A stretch of DNA of 6,010 nucleotides, from assembly GCA_030608985.1 (NCBI GenBank), contig JAUWDC010000084.1:1-6010 (forward strand). The letters are read 5' to 3'. The notes under the pieces are model-generated. The model was given only the letters and a program-made list of their open reading frames with translations, made no database searches and was not told the DNA's origin. The DNA comes from Desulfobia sp. Its GTDB lineage: Bacteria > Desulfobacterota > Desulfobulbia > Desulfobulbales > SURF-16. This document shows positions 1 through 5,754 of this stretch, in pieces. The translations under genes and the position numbers were made by a program. The first letter of the stretch is position 1, and every line of letters starts with the position of its first letter.

Positions 1-656
1 TTAAGATAATGACAGTCATTTGTGGCAATTAACGGAATGCCAAGTTTTTTAGAAATTTCTTTTAAACCTTTATTGGCTATTGTTTGTTCCGGAATACCAT
101 TTTCCTGAATTTCCAGATAAAGTCGTCCTGGAAAAATATCATGGAGTTCCTCTGCTTTTTTCAAGGCCAATTCTTTATTGTTTGCTTTGGCAAGGAGATA
201 TGGTATTTCCCCATGCAGACAAGCTGTCATGGCAATAAGACTTTGGCTGTGTTCTTTTAGAACCTCCATGTCAATTCGAGGTTTATAATGAAACCCTTGA
301 AGCTGTGCGATTGAAGCTAATTTTAAAAGATTTTTGTATCCTTCATAGTTCATTGCCAGCAAAACGATGTGAAATGCTGCTTTCCCAGAACTTTTTGCAG
401 TTTTATCTCTCCGAGAGTGGGGCGCTATATAGAATTCACAGCCAATAATTGGTTTGATCCCGGCTTTTTTCGCCTTGAGGTAAAATTCAAGTGCTCCGTA
501 CATGGCACCATGATCTGTGATTGCAACACTTTCCATGCCGAACTCTTTACATTTTTCGAGTAGATCATCGATGCGTATTGCCCCGTCAAGAAGACTGTAT
601 TGGGTATGGACGTGCAGGTGGACAAAGTGTGCTGGGGGAGCTTGTTGGTCTTTCAT
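1..656 (-). CDS. dnaE: DNA polymerase III subunit alpha, N-terminal part (3' end outside window)
   Basis: Catalytic subunit of the replicative DNA polymerase III; only the first 218 codons are visible and the frame runs open off the left edge. The protein starts MKDQQAPPAHFVHLHVHTQY, and the visible part is the PHP domain. Seen motifs are HLHVHT (residues 13-18), TDHG (47-50), GCEFY (72-76) and the ATNDCHYL segment (211-218), all typical of DnaE. The PHP metal-binding residues (H13, H15, D48, H49) look intact, unlike E. coli DnaE where this site has decayed. ATG at 656 is the only standard start after an in-frame stop at 678-680. No Shine-Dalgarno is visible; the leader is nearly all A/T. It is divergent from the heptosyltransferase genes and functionally unrelated to them. 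Confidence 0.95.
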   Translation of the reverse strand, partial: MKDQQAPPAHFVHLHVHTQYSLLDGAIRIDDLLEKCKEFGMESVAITDHGAMYGALEFYLKAKKAGIKPIIGCEFYIAPHSRRDKTAKSSGKAAFHIVLLAMNYEGYKNLLKLASIAQLQGFHYKPRIDMEVLKEHSQSLIAMTACLHGEIPYLLAKANNKELALKKAEELHDIFPGRLYLEIQENGIPEQTIANKGLKEISKKLGIPLIATNDCHYL

Positions 657-804
657 AATTAGGAAATGTAATAAATATTAATAATGATATTTTTGTTTAA
701 GTAATTTGATTAATTTATTGTTTTAACGCTTGTATTTGTATTTTGGCGTGGTGATGTCGCTTTGCTGTTTTACGATGAAGCTGAGCCAAGAAGGTAACTC
801 AAAG
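657..804. promoter_or_regulatory. AT-rich divergent intergenic region, probable promoters both ways
   Basis: This spacer separates the divergent dnaE and waaF sides, so promoters for both directions should lie here or slightly to the right. The stretch 661-745 is strongly AT-rich. Weak sigma70-like boxes can be picked out, for example TTGATT (706-711) with TGTATT (731-736) on the plus strand, but spacing is long (19) and matches are poor. A TATAAA at 899-904 could be a -10 element for waaF, but it has no good -35 partner. No single promoter is assigned with confidence. Confidence 0.3.
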
Positions 805-903
805 ATGAGCATAGGAAAAGATAAAAATAGTCCTGTTCAAAAGGCTTTTAAAAAATTGTATAGACAAGAGCCGTCATTTCAACCAGTTAAAGAATTTGTA
901 TAA
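805..903 (+). CDS. Possible small protein of 32 residues upstream of waaF, unknown function
   Basis: A short frame starting MSIGKDKNSPVQ and ending QPVKEFV, rich in Lys and with no membrane segment or signal peptide; not recognised. The chosen ATG is preceded by AAGAAGG (788-794) at about 10 bases, a fair Shine-Dalgarno. The same frame stays open back to 727 with in-frame ATGs at 775 and 754 (42 or 49 residues), but neither has a convincing ribosome-binding site. The stop lies 27 bases before waaF, so it could be the first gene of that transcript. Codon content looks coding-like (AAA, GAA, CAA-rich, no rare runs), but the length is too short for that to be decisive. It may simply be a chance frame in the leader. 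Confidence 0.35.
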   Translation: MSIGKDKNSPVQKAFKKLYRQEPSFQPVKEFV

Positions 904-930
904 ATTCACCATGATTAACAGTAGAGAAGT

Positions 931-1977
931 ATGACTCAAAAATTAATAGAATTGCCTCTGAAAAAAATCTTGATTCGTTCTACCAACTGGATTGGCGATG
1001 CAATCATGACTACTCCCGCAGTCAGGAGTATCAAAGAGAATTTTCCAGATGCTGAAGTGACCATGCTGGCCTTACCCTGGATGGCAGATGTCTTTTCTGC
1101 GAGCCCATACGTCGACAGAATTCTCTCTTATGACAAAAAAGGAAATCATCATGGATTGAGAGGTATGATGCGACTCAGTCAACAACTACACGACTGTGGT
1201 TTCGATGCGGCTATTTTATTACAAAATGCTTTTGAAGCGGCTTTCATTACTTTTCTTGCGAGGATACCTGTCAGAGCAGGGTATAAAAGAGATGGCCGCT
1301 CACTCCTTTTGAGTCATAGAGTGAAAATCCGTCAAGAAACGAGGAAGCTTCATCAGGTTTTCTACTATCAAAGACTTCTTGAGGAATTAGGACTCACTTG
1401 CGGGTCCAATGAACTTTTTCTTCAACTTCCTGAAAAGGAGAAAGAGTGGGCTATCAAATATAGAGAAAAATTTGACTCAAACATGGTAATAGGCATCAAT
1501 CCCGGTGCTGCATATGGCCCTGCCAAATGTTGGCCTGTAGAAAAGTATGGCGAACTTGCCGCTTACCTTCATAAAGAAACAGGAGCCCAATTTTTAGTTT
1601 TTGGTACTGAAGCTGACATAAGAACCGGTGATGAGATTGCCGGGTATAGCAGTAAAAATATAGATAATATGGCAGGAAAGACATCTCTTGCTCAAGCTAT
1701 GTCACTCATTGATATCTGCGATGTTTTCGTAACGAATGATTCAGGTCTCATGCATGTAGCAGCTGCTTTACATAAACCGCTTGTCGCAATTTTTGGTTCT
1801 ACTGATCCTGTGGCAACAGGGCCTTTCTCTGAGAACGCACTTGTTTTGCAGAAGAAAATGTCGTGCCAGCCCTGTTTGAAACAGGAATGTTCCAAGGGCC
1901 ATTTCCGCTGCATGCATGATATTACAGTGAGTGATGTTGCAGAATCCATATTGCAATTAACAGGGCTCACCTCTTGA
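931..1977 (+). CDS. waaF: ADP-heptose:LPS heptosyltransferase II
   Basis: GT9-family glycosyltransferase expected to add the second L-glycero-D-manno-heptose to the LPS inner core from ADP-heptose at the cytoplasmic face of the inner membrane. The N-terminal acceptor-side Rossmann domain opens with ILIRSTNWIGDAIMTTPA (residues 13-30); D23 matches the catalytic Asp of the family. The C-terminal nucleotide-sugar domain has PGAAYGPAKCWP (191-202, with K199) and TNDSGLMHVAAAL (268-280). A Cys cluster C312-x2-C315-x4-C320-x6-C327 precedes MHDI, as seen in many WaaF proteins. The length, 348 residues, is normal. ATG at 931 follows AGAGAAG (923-929), close but usable; a seven-codon frame (911-934) overlaps the start as ATGA and is probably chance. 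The next gene is another GT9 enzyme, 33 bases downstream. Confidence 0.92.
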   Translation: MTQKLIELPLKKILIRSTNWIGDAIMTTPAVRSIKENFPDAEVTMLALPWMADVFSASPYVDRILSYDKKGNHHGLRGMMRLSQQLHDCGFDAAILLQNAFEAAFITFLARIPVRAGYKRDGRSLLLSHRVKIRQETRKLHQVFYYQRLLEELGLTCGSNELFLQLPEKEKEWAIKYREKFDSNMVIGINPGAAYGPAKCWPVEKYGELAAYLHKETGAQFLVFGTEADIRTGDEIAGYSSKNIDNMAGKTSLAQAMSLIDICDVFVTNDSGLMHVAAALHKPLVAIFGSTDPVATGPFSENALVLQKKMSCQPCLKQECSKGHFRCMHDITVSDVAESILQLTGLTS

Positions 1978-2010
1978 ACAGTCACATTACGAGGGTTTTA
2001 AAATTTTTTC

Positions 2011-3090
2011 ATGCACCTGAACAGTTATAACATTTCAAACAAACGAATATTGATTATCAAACAGAGTTCTTTGGGGGATGTCATTCATACCCTTCCTGTT
2101 GCTCATGCGATAAAGCGTTGCAACCCCGGATGCACTATAGGCTGGATTGTCCAGAAACCATTCAAGGGGCTTCTTGAGTGTGATCCTACTGTCGATAATG
2201 TATTTCCCATTGAGATTCCGTCATCCAGTGATCCCCACGCAGGGAAATATGCATTTTTTAAAGCCTTTATGGCAACTGTTACTTGTTGGACAGGTCTCAG
2301 GAAACTTTTCCGCCGGCAACCCTATGATGTTATTCTTGATTTGCATGCTTCTCTGCGGTCTGCAATGCTCAGTTTAACAAATCCCGGAGGGTACAGGGTC
2401 GGTTTTGAAGACGCAAAGGAACTTAATCCTTTATTTCAACATCACAAAATTGTCGTTCCTAAGACTGCAGTTCATGCAGTTGACAAAAACCTCCTTTTTT
2501 GTGATTTTGTAAATTGTCCGGCGATTCCGAGAGATTTTACTCTTTATACTGATCCAAAAGACGAAGAAAATGTTGTCAATTTCTTAAAGAGATCAGGATG
2601 GGATACTGGTAAGTCCATTATTTATATAAACCCCTGTGCACGATGGACCAGTAAGTATTGGACCGTTGAGAACTGGTCGAACCTCTGTGATAAGCTTATA
2701 CGTGAAACCGGCTGTATGATTGTTATGGCAGGCAGCAGACAGGACAAAACATATATTTCCACGATTGCCGGTTCGATGACTGAGAAGCCTGTTGTTGCAG
2801 CAGGGAGTCTTTCACTCCCTGAGATCGCTGCTCTTTTACACAAGTCATCCGTCTATGTTGGATTAGATTCCGGCCCAATGCATATGGCAGCGATGGCCGG
2901 TGTCCCTGTCGTGGCACTATTTGGCCCAACCCATCCTGAACGTGTCAAACCGTATGGGGTGAAACACAAGATAATTCAGAATCCTGATGTTGATTGTTTG
3001 GGATGCCGAAAGAGGAACTGCAGTGACATGTCATGCCTGCATGGAATCAGTGCCGATCGGGTATATGAAGAAGTCCTGACTTTCTTCTAA
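2011..3090 (+). CDS. GT9 heptosyltransferase, WaaC-like (probable LPS heptosyltransferase I)
   Basis: Second GT9 glycosyltransferase, most likely the enzyme adding the first heptose to Kdo2-lipid A, which would pair naturally with waaF just upstream. The motif IIKQSSLGDVIHTLP (residues 15-29) closely resembles the start of WaaC, with D23 as the catalytic Asp. The donor domain shows NPCARWTSKYW (207-217, K215) and GLDSGPMHMAAMAGVPVVAL (284-303), then FGPTHPERVKPYG. A C-terminal Cys cluster (C329, C332, C337, C342) ends in CLHGI, parallel to that of waaF. At 359 residues it is somewhat longer than E. coli WaaC. ATG 2011 is the first start after an in-frame stop (1999-2001); GAGGG at 1991-1995 is rather far away (15 bases), separated by an A/T run. 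The donor and acceptor cannot be fixed from sequence: another heptose or core sugar transferase is possible. Confidence 0.82.
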   Translation: MHLNSYNISNKRILIIKQSSLGDVIHTLPVAHAIKRCNPGCTIGWIVQKPFKGLLECDPTVDNVFPIEIPSSSDPHAGKYAFFKAFMATVTCWTGLRKLFRRQPYDVILDLHASLRSAMLSLTNPGGYRVGFEDAKELNPLFQHHKIVVPKTAVHAVDKNLLFCDFVNCPAIPRDFTLYTDPKDEENVVNFLKRSGWDTGKSIIYINPCARWTSKYWTVENWSNLCDKLIRETGCMIVMAGSRQDKTYISTIAGSMTEKPVVAAGSLSLPEIAALLHKSSVYVGLDSGPMHMAAMAGVPVVALFGPTHPERVKPYGVKHKIIQNPDVDCLGCRKRNCSDMSCLHGISADRVYEEVLTFF

Positions 3091-3111
3091 CCGACAAGAA
3101 AATATTACAGG
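3075..3111. terminator. Weak dyad between convergent genes, possible bidirectional terminator
   Basis: The two operons converge here with only 14 bases between stop codons. A 6-bp inverted repeat TTTCTT (3081-3086) / AAGAAA (3096-3101) with a 9-base loop sits inside a CCTG (3075-3078) / CAGG (3108-3111) pair. The inner stem is A/T-rich and there is no long T tract, so it is not a classical intrinsic terminator; transcripts may be ended otherwise or may overlap. Confidence 0.22.
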
Positions 3112-3911
3112 GTGATAATTCTGTCAAACGCCAACAGGCTGGGAATGACATCTTCCTCATTGTGGGGTTCCAGGGTCATAATCGGCGATAAGCCTGTACC
3201 TTTCAGATAAGCGACAAAACCTTCAAAATCAAAAACACCCTGGCCAACGGGGAGATGGGTGTCTCTGTCTCCGGTGTTGTCATGAAGATGGAGTTGCCCC
3301 AGCCAGGGTTCGAGTTCAGGGAGCCAGTCACTCCAGCTGTTTTTTGCAAATGTCACTGTGTGACCGACATCAAAACAGAACTTTGCATATGGTGAGTCGA
3401 GGGCCTGAAGTATTCCTTTAAGCTGGAGAGGAGAGGTCTCATAGGTATTTTCCAGCATGAGCGGTGTTTTATTCTTCTCGGCAATACGAAGAAGTTCCTG
3501 CCATCCCTCTAAGGAATTGCTGAACCATTTTTCCTGTTTATATCCGTGTTTATTTTCTTCAAAGCCAAGGTGGCATACGATTGACTGTGGCTGGAAAACA
3601 GCAATAAGATCAAATGCCATTCGCAATTTATTGCGGCTGGCCTTGCGGATGAAAGGGTCCAAGGCACCAATGGATAATTCGTGAAATGGTGCATGCAATG
3701 TGCAGGGCAGGGAGGCAGCTTTCAGTTTGCTGGCAACCTCTGAAAATTCTTCCAAAGAAAATGTATAGAGGATGTCACCTTCCAGGCCTATTTCCGGTTG
3801 AATTCCCAGATCGATAATTGAATCTATATTGTCTTTCAAATAATCAAACGGGGCGTTGACAAAGCAGCGTGAGGTAATGTGACTAATGTCTTCGGTAATG
3901 TCCAGGGTCAT
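3105..3911 (-). CDS. TIM-barrel sugar isomerase/epimerase-like metalloprotein (AP endonuclease 2 superfamily)
   Basis: A 268-residue soluble protein of the xylose isomerase-like TIM-barrel superfamily, which includes sugar isomerases, epimerases and endonuclease IV. Likely metal or active-site residues follow the usual barrel-strand order: H73 in LHAPFHELS, H114 in CHLGF, E154 in MLENTYE, D181 and H184 in CFDVGHT, H210 in HLHDNTGD, and E248 in LEPH. The HLHDN...GDRDTHLPVGQGVFDF segment (208-229) is characteristic of the sugar phosphate isomerase/epimerase group. No signal peptide or membrane segment is present. The start ATG overlaps the stop of the upstream Trm112-like gene as ATGA and has no good Shine-Dalgarno, which indicates translational coupling. 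The substrate is unknown; its place at the end of a dTDP-rhamnose operon hints at sugar metabolism, but this is only context. Confidence 0.8.
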   Translation of the reverse strand: MTLDITEDISHITSRCFVNAPFDYLKDNIDSIIDLGIQPEIGLEGDILYTFSLEEFSEVASKLKAASLPCTLHAPFHELSIGALDPFIRKASRNKLRMAFDLIAVFQPQSIVCHLGFEENKHGYKQEKWFSNSLEGWQELLRIAEKNKTPLMLENTYETSPLQLKGILQALDSPYAKFCFDVGHTVTFAKNSWSDWLPELEPWLGQLHLHDNTGDRDTHLPVGQGVFDFEGFVAYLKGTGLSPIMTLEPHNEEDVIPSLLAFDRIITL

Positions 3912-4087
3912 TTATTATCACTGGTCATCGGTTTTGCTTCATCGATCAGCATAATCGGGATATCATCCTTGATCTCATAGATGAGTTTACAGGCTTCACA
4001 GACCAAGCCGTCTTCCTTCTCTGTGAGTCGGACAGGTCCCTTACATTTCGGGCAGGCAAGGATATCAAGCAGTTCTTTTTTTATCAT
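3908..4087 (-). CDS. Trm112-like (YcaR/UPF0434 family) zinc-ribbon small protein
   Basis: A 59-residue protein beginning MIKKELLDILACPKCKGPVR. It has the Trm112/YcaR pattern: CPKC (C12, C15) and CEAC (C30, C33), then the LIYEIKDDIPIMLIDEA segment (35-51) that is the family hallmark. In eukaryotes and archaea Trm112 activates several methyltransferases; bacterial YcaR-type proteins are poorly understood and often lie near LPS or lipid A genes such as lpxK and kdsB. Start choice: ATG 4087 has a strong GGAGAA at 4093-4098 and matches the family N terminus. The frame is open further up, through ATG 4147 to a TTG at 4192, but that part is repeat sequence with no ribosome-binding site. The four Cys would bind one Zn. 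It overlaps the next gene by four bases (ATGA). Confidence 0.88.
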   Translation of the reverse strand: MIKKELLDILACPKCKGPVRLTEKEDGLVCEACKLIYEIKDDIPIMLIDEAKPMTSDNK

Positions 4088-4092
4088 GGATA

Positions 4093-4098
4093 TTCTCC
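4093..4098 (-). promoter_or_regulatory. Shine-Dalgarno fixing the start of the Trm112-like gene
   Basis: GGAGAA read on the minus strand, five bases before ATG 4087. It is the clearest ribosome-binding site in the minus-strand operon and decides the 59-residue start against longer in-frame options at 4147 and 4192. It lies immediately outside repeat copy A. Confidence 0.7.
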
Positions 4099-4099
4099 A

Positions 4100-4234
4100 A
4101 TATTTTGACGTATTAGCAGATAAGCGTAGACTTCGAAAAACGCTCATACACCGCGTTAATCTCTGGTAACCTATTGATATTACTGGTGGCAATAATTCAG
4201 GTCACCATTTTTTGAGAGATTGTCATATTTTCAT
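4100..4234 (-). repeat. Inverted repeat copy A (rmlD 3' end to Trm112 leader)
   Basis: Read on the minus strand, this matches copy B (5656-5760) read on the plus strand. The ungapped block 4228-4145 against 5661-5744 agrees at 71 of 84 columns by hand, with 24 identical bases at 4197-4174. After a 28-base insertion present only here (4144-4117), the match resumes with CTAATACGTCAAA (4116-4104). Its inner end lies inside rmlD and supplies that gene's last 11 or so codons; its outer end stops just before the Trm112 ribosome-binding site. It is noncoding for most of its length. The nature of the element is unknown: candidates are a MITE-like or intergenic repeat family, or a duplicated gene 3' end. 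Confidence 0.85.
4107..4152 (-). repeat. Nested hairpin in repeat copy A
   Basis: Minus-strand outer stem GGTGTAT (4152-4146) can pair with ATACGTC (4113-4107), using two G-U pairs. Inside it, the 28-base insertion forms a second stem ATGAGCGT (4147-4140) with ACGCTTAT (4127-4120), one G-U pair and a 12-base loop containing TTCGAA. The two stems share the bases at 4146-4147. In the operon transcript this sits in the leader of the Trm112-like gene, so it could act as a processing or stability structure. Confidence 0.5.
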
Positions 4235-5099
4235 TTGTGAAAAAGCTTTTTAAACTCTCGGTCAACTCCGGAAGTACGATACCAAAAGTACTAGATAATT
4301 TTTGACAATCCAATACTGAATATGCCGGTCGTCTGACTGGTGTTGGAAATTCCTCAGTGGGTATTGGGATAATATTTTTTACAGAAAGCGTATGTGTTTT
4401 CTTTGCCATCGAAAAAATACGATTGGCAAAGTCATACCATGTCAGAGCAGTTGAGCCGCAGCAATGATATGTGCCCCAGTTGTCAAAGGTCCCAGAGAGA
4501 ATTTTACTGGCAATTACAAATAAAGCGTCTGCTATGTCGCCGGCAAAAGTAGGGCACCCCCATTGATCGTTAACTATCCGCAGTTCCTCTCTTTCCTGTC
4601 CGAGCCTGAGCATTGTTTTGACGAAATTATGGCCATGTGTCCCGTATACCCATGATGTCCTGAGGATAATATGATCGGCCAGCCTTGATCTTACTTCATT
4701 TTCTCCAGCCTCTTTACTTTGACCATATATTCCAAGCGGAGAAACGGGGCCAGTTTCTTTATACGGCCTGTTCGCTTCACCATCGAAGACATAATCAGTG
4801 GAAAGGTGGATCAGGGGAATATGCAGTTTCAGACACTCTTCCGCAAGAAGAGCAGGGCCGTGTTGATTTGCGGCAAAGGCTTTCTCGTGTTCATCTTCGG
4901 CCTTGTCAACAGCAGTGTAGGCTGCACAGTTTATTATCAGGGCAGGCTTTATTTTTTCAATAATACTAGTGACATTTGTTTTGTTTGTAATGTCTAGAGT
5001 AGACCGGTCAAAACCATGAACAATAAAATCAGTGGAAGGACTCTTTCTGACCATCTCGTGTCCGACCTGTCCATTTGCTCCTGTAACAAGAATTTGCAT
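4197..5099 (-). CDS. rmlD: dTDP-4-dehydrorhamnose reductase
   Basis: Last enzyme of dTDP-L-rhamnose synthesis: NAD(P)H-dependent reduction of dTDP-4-dehydro-L-rhamnose (also named rfbD), in the cytoplasm. It is an extended short-chain dehydrogenase: TGANGQVG nucleotide-binding loop (residues 6-13), NCAAYTAVDKAEDE (57-70), STDYVFDG (100-107, T101), catalytic Y125 and K129 in IYGQSKEAGE, RTSWVYG (147-153), WGCPTFAGDIADAL (180-193) and the family-typical RRPAYSVLD (256-264). The 300-residue length is at the upper end of normal. The final tail, about residues 290-300 (ENMTISQKMVT), is encoded by repeat copy A and is probably not part of the ancestral fold. ATG 5099 starts three bases after the rmlC stop with no clear Shine-Dalgarno, so it is likely coupled to rmlC translation. 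Confidence 0.95.
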   Translation of the reverse strand: MQILVTGANGQVGHEMVRKSPSTDFIVHGFDRSTLDITNKTNVTSIIEKIKPALIINCAAYTAVDKAEDEHEKAFAANQHGPALLAEECLKLHIPLIHLSTDYVFDGEANRPYKETGPVSPLGIYGQSKEAGENEVRSRLADHIILRTSWVYGTHGHNFVKTMLRLGQEREELRIVNDQWGCPTFAGDIADALFVIASKILSGTFDNWGTYHCCGSTALTWYDFANRIFSMAKKTHTLSVKNIIPIPTEEFPTPVRRPAYSVLDCQKLSSTFGIVLPELTESLKSFFTNENMTISQKMVT

Positions 5100-5102
5100 A
5101 TG

Positions 5103-5657
5103 TCACACGTATTCGGGGAGATGCTCTTCTGAAATATCGTGAAGGCGGGGATATTGTGTATCTTTTTCGGAGAGAATATATTCCCCCGAAGGCCAGTGTA
5201 TGTCAAGATCAGAATCTGAAAAGATAATACCTTGTTCATCGGCTGGAGAATAAAAATCGCTGCATTTGTAATTGAATGTAGCTGTTTCAGTTAAGACGAT
5301 GAAACCATGTGCAAAACCGGAAGGGATAAAGAACTGTCTCTTGTTGGTGTCACTTAGTTCAACGCTGACCCATTTCCCGAATGAAGGTGATCCACGACGG
5401 ATATCGACGGCAACATCAAGTACGGAACCCTGGAGTACCTGTACCAGTTTGGCCTGACCATGGGGATACTGGTAATGAAGTCCACGTAAGGTGTTTTTCG
5501 TGGAAAAAGAGAGATTGTCTTGCACAAAAGAAGTTGTAATTCCTGCTTCTTCGTATTTCCGCTTCTGGTATGTCTCCATGAAGAAACCACGGCCATCTTT
5601 AAAGACCTGTGGTTCCAGGATTAAAACCCCGGGTATTTCAGTTTGTATTACTTTCAT
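5103..5657 (-). CDS. rmlC: dTDP-4-dehydrorhamnose 3,5-epimerase
   Basis: Cupin-fold epimerase that inverts C3 and C5 of dTDP-4-dehydro-6-deoxy-D-glucose, the step before RmlD (also named rfbC). The protein starts MKVIQTEIPGVLILEP, the standard N terminus, and is 184 residues, a normal length. Motifs seen are DGRGFFMETY (21-30), QDNLSFSTKNTLRGLHYQ (46-63) with the catalytic-base His H61, K71 in QAKLVQVLQG, FGKWVSVELS, FIPSGFAHGF (110-119) and the family Tyr at Y130. The only ribosome-binding candidate is GAGG about 12 bases upstream (5670-5673 region), inside repeat copy B, so initiation may be modest. A sigma70-like promoter candidate also lies in the repeat. It is followed three bases later by rmlD. 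Confidence 0.96.
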   Translation of the reverse strand: MKVIQTEIPGVLILEPQVFKDGRGFFMETYQKRKYEEAGITTSFVQDNLSFSTKNTLRGLHYQYPHGQAKLVQVLQGSVLDVAVDIRRGSPSFGKWVSVELSDTNKRQFFIPSGFAHGFIVLTETATFNYKCSDFYSPADEQGIIFSDSDLDIHWPSGEYILSEKDTQYPRLHDISEEHLPEYV

Positions 5658-5709
5658 GAAATATGATAACCTCGCGAAAAGTCGTGATCTTAATTATTGC
5701 CACCAGTAA
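5656..5709 (+). other. 17-codon reading frame shared by both repeat copies (microORF or gene-end remnant)
   Basis: Copy B reads MKYDNLAKSRDLNYCHQ then TAA. Copy A, in the matching frame (4230-4180, minus), reads KYDNLSKNGDLNYCHQ then TAA, but directly after an in-frame TGA and without a start because of one extra A. Of eight base differences, five are at third positions and four of the codons concerned are synonymous; the other residue changes are A/S, S/N and R/G. This looks like past coding constraint, though over a very short length. In copy B the frame is antisense to the rmlC leader and extends open upstream, antisense to rmlC. No ribosome-binding site is evident. It could be a relic of the C terminus of an unidentified protein. 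Confidence 0.28.
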
Positions 5710-5715
5710 TATCAA
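5687..5715 (-). promoter_or_regulatory. Candidate sigma70-like promoter for rmlC-rmlD inside repeat copy B
   Basis: On the minus strand, TTGATA (5715-5710) is followed after exactly 17 bases by TAAGAT (5692-5687), matching five of six and four of six consensus positions. Transcription would start near 5680, giving an rmlC leader of roughly 23 bases. In copy A the -35-like box and spacer are identical (4174-4196, plus strand), but the -10 position reads TCAGGT, so only copy B looks functional. Assignment rests on motif match alone. Confidence 0.3.
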
Positions 5716-5736
5716 GTGGTTCCCAGGGATTAACGC

Positions 5737-5754
5737 GGCGTATGCTAATACGTC
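5737..5754 (+). repeat. Hairpin at the outer end of repeat copy B
   Basis: GGCGTAT (5737-5743) pairs with ATACGTC (5748-5754), including one G-U pair, around a four-base GCTA loop. The same outer stem is kept in copy A, where the C-G pair becomes U-G and the loop is enlarged by 28 bases. It overlaps the rmlA stop codon. There is no T tract, so it is not a standard terminator. Confidence 0.5.

Noticed and set aside
911..934. Seven-codon leader ORF (MINSREV) overlapping the waaF start as ATGA
   Set aside because: No ribosome-binding site and no attenuator-like codon run; most likely chance.
1692..1985. 97-codon minus-strand ORF within waaF
   Set aside because: It lies opposite the conserved WaaF donor domain and Cys cluster, and reads as a shadow frame.
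1978..2010. TTTTAAAA and T-run between waaF and the waaC-like gene as a terminator
   Set aside because: No GC-rich stem precedes the T run; the two genes are most likely cotranscribed.
4088..4192. Upstream extension of the Trm112-like gene, to ATG 4147 or TTG 4192
   Set aside because: The extension is repeat sequence with no ribosome-binding site, while ATG 4087 has GGAGAA at the right distance and matches the family N terminus.
4100..4234. Integron attC site or cassette boundary
   Set aside because: Size is compatible, but no convincing RYYYAAC/GTTRRRY core pair was found and the copies are inverted rather than direct.
4685..4997. Two overlapping 92-codon plus-strand ORFs antisense to rmlD
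   Set aside because: They are antisense to well-supported rmlD motifs and have no family-like sequence.
5491..5709. 72-codon plus-strand ORF antisense to rmlC
   Set aside because: Most of it is the shadow of rmlC; only the last 17 codons, shared with repeat copy A, deserve separate mention.
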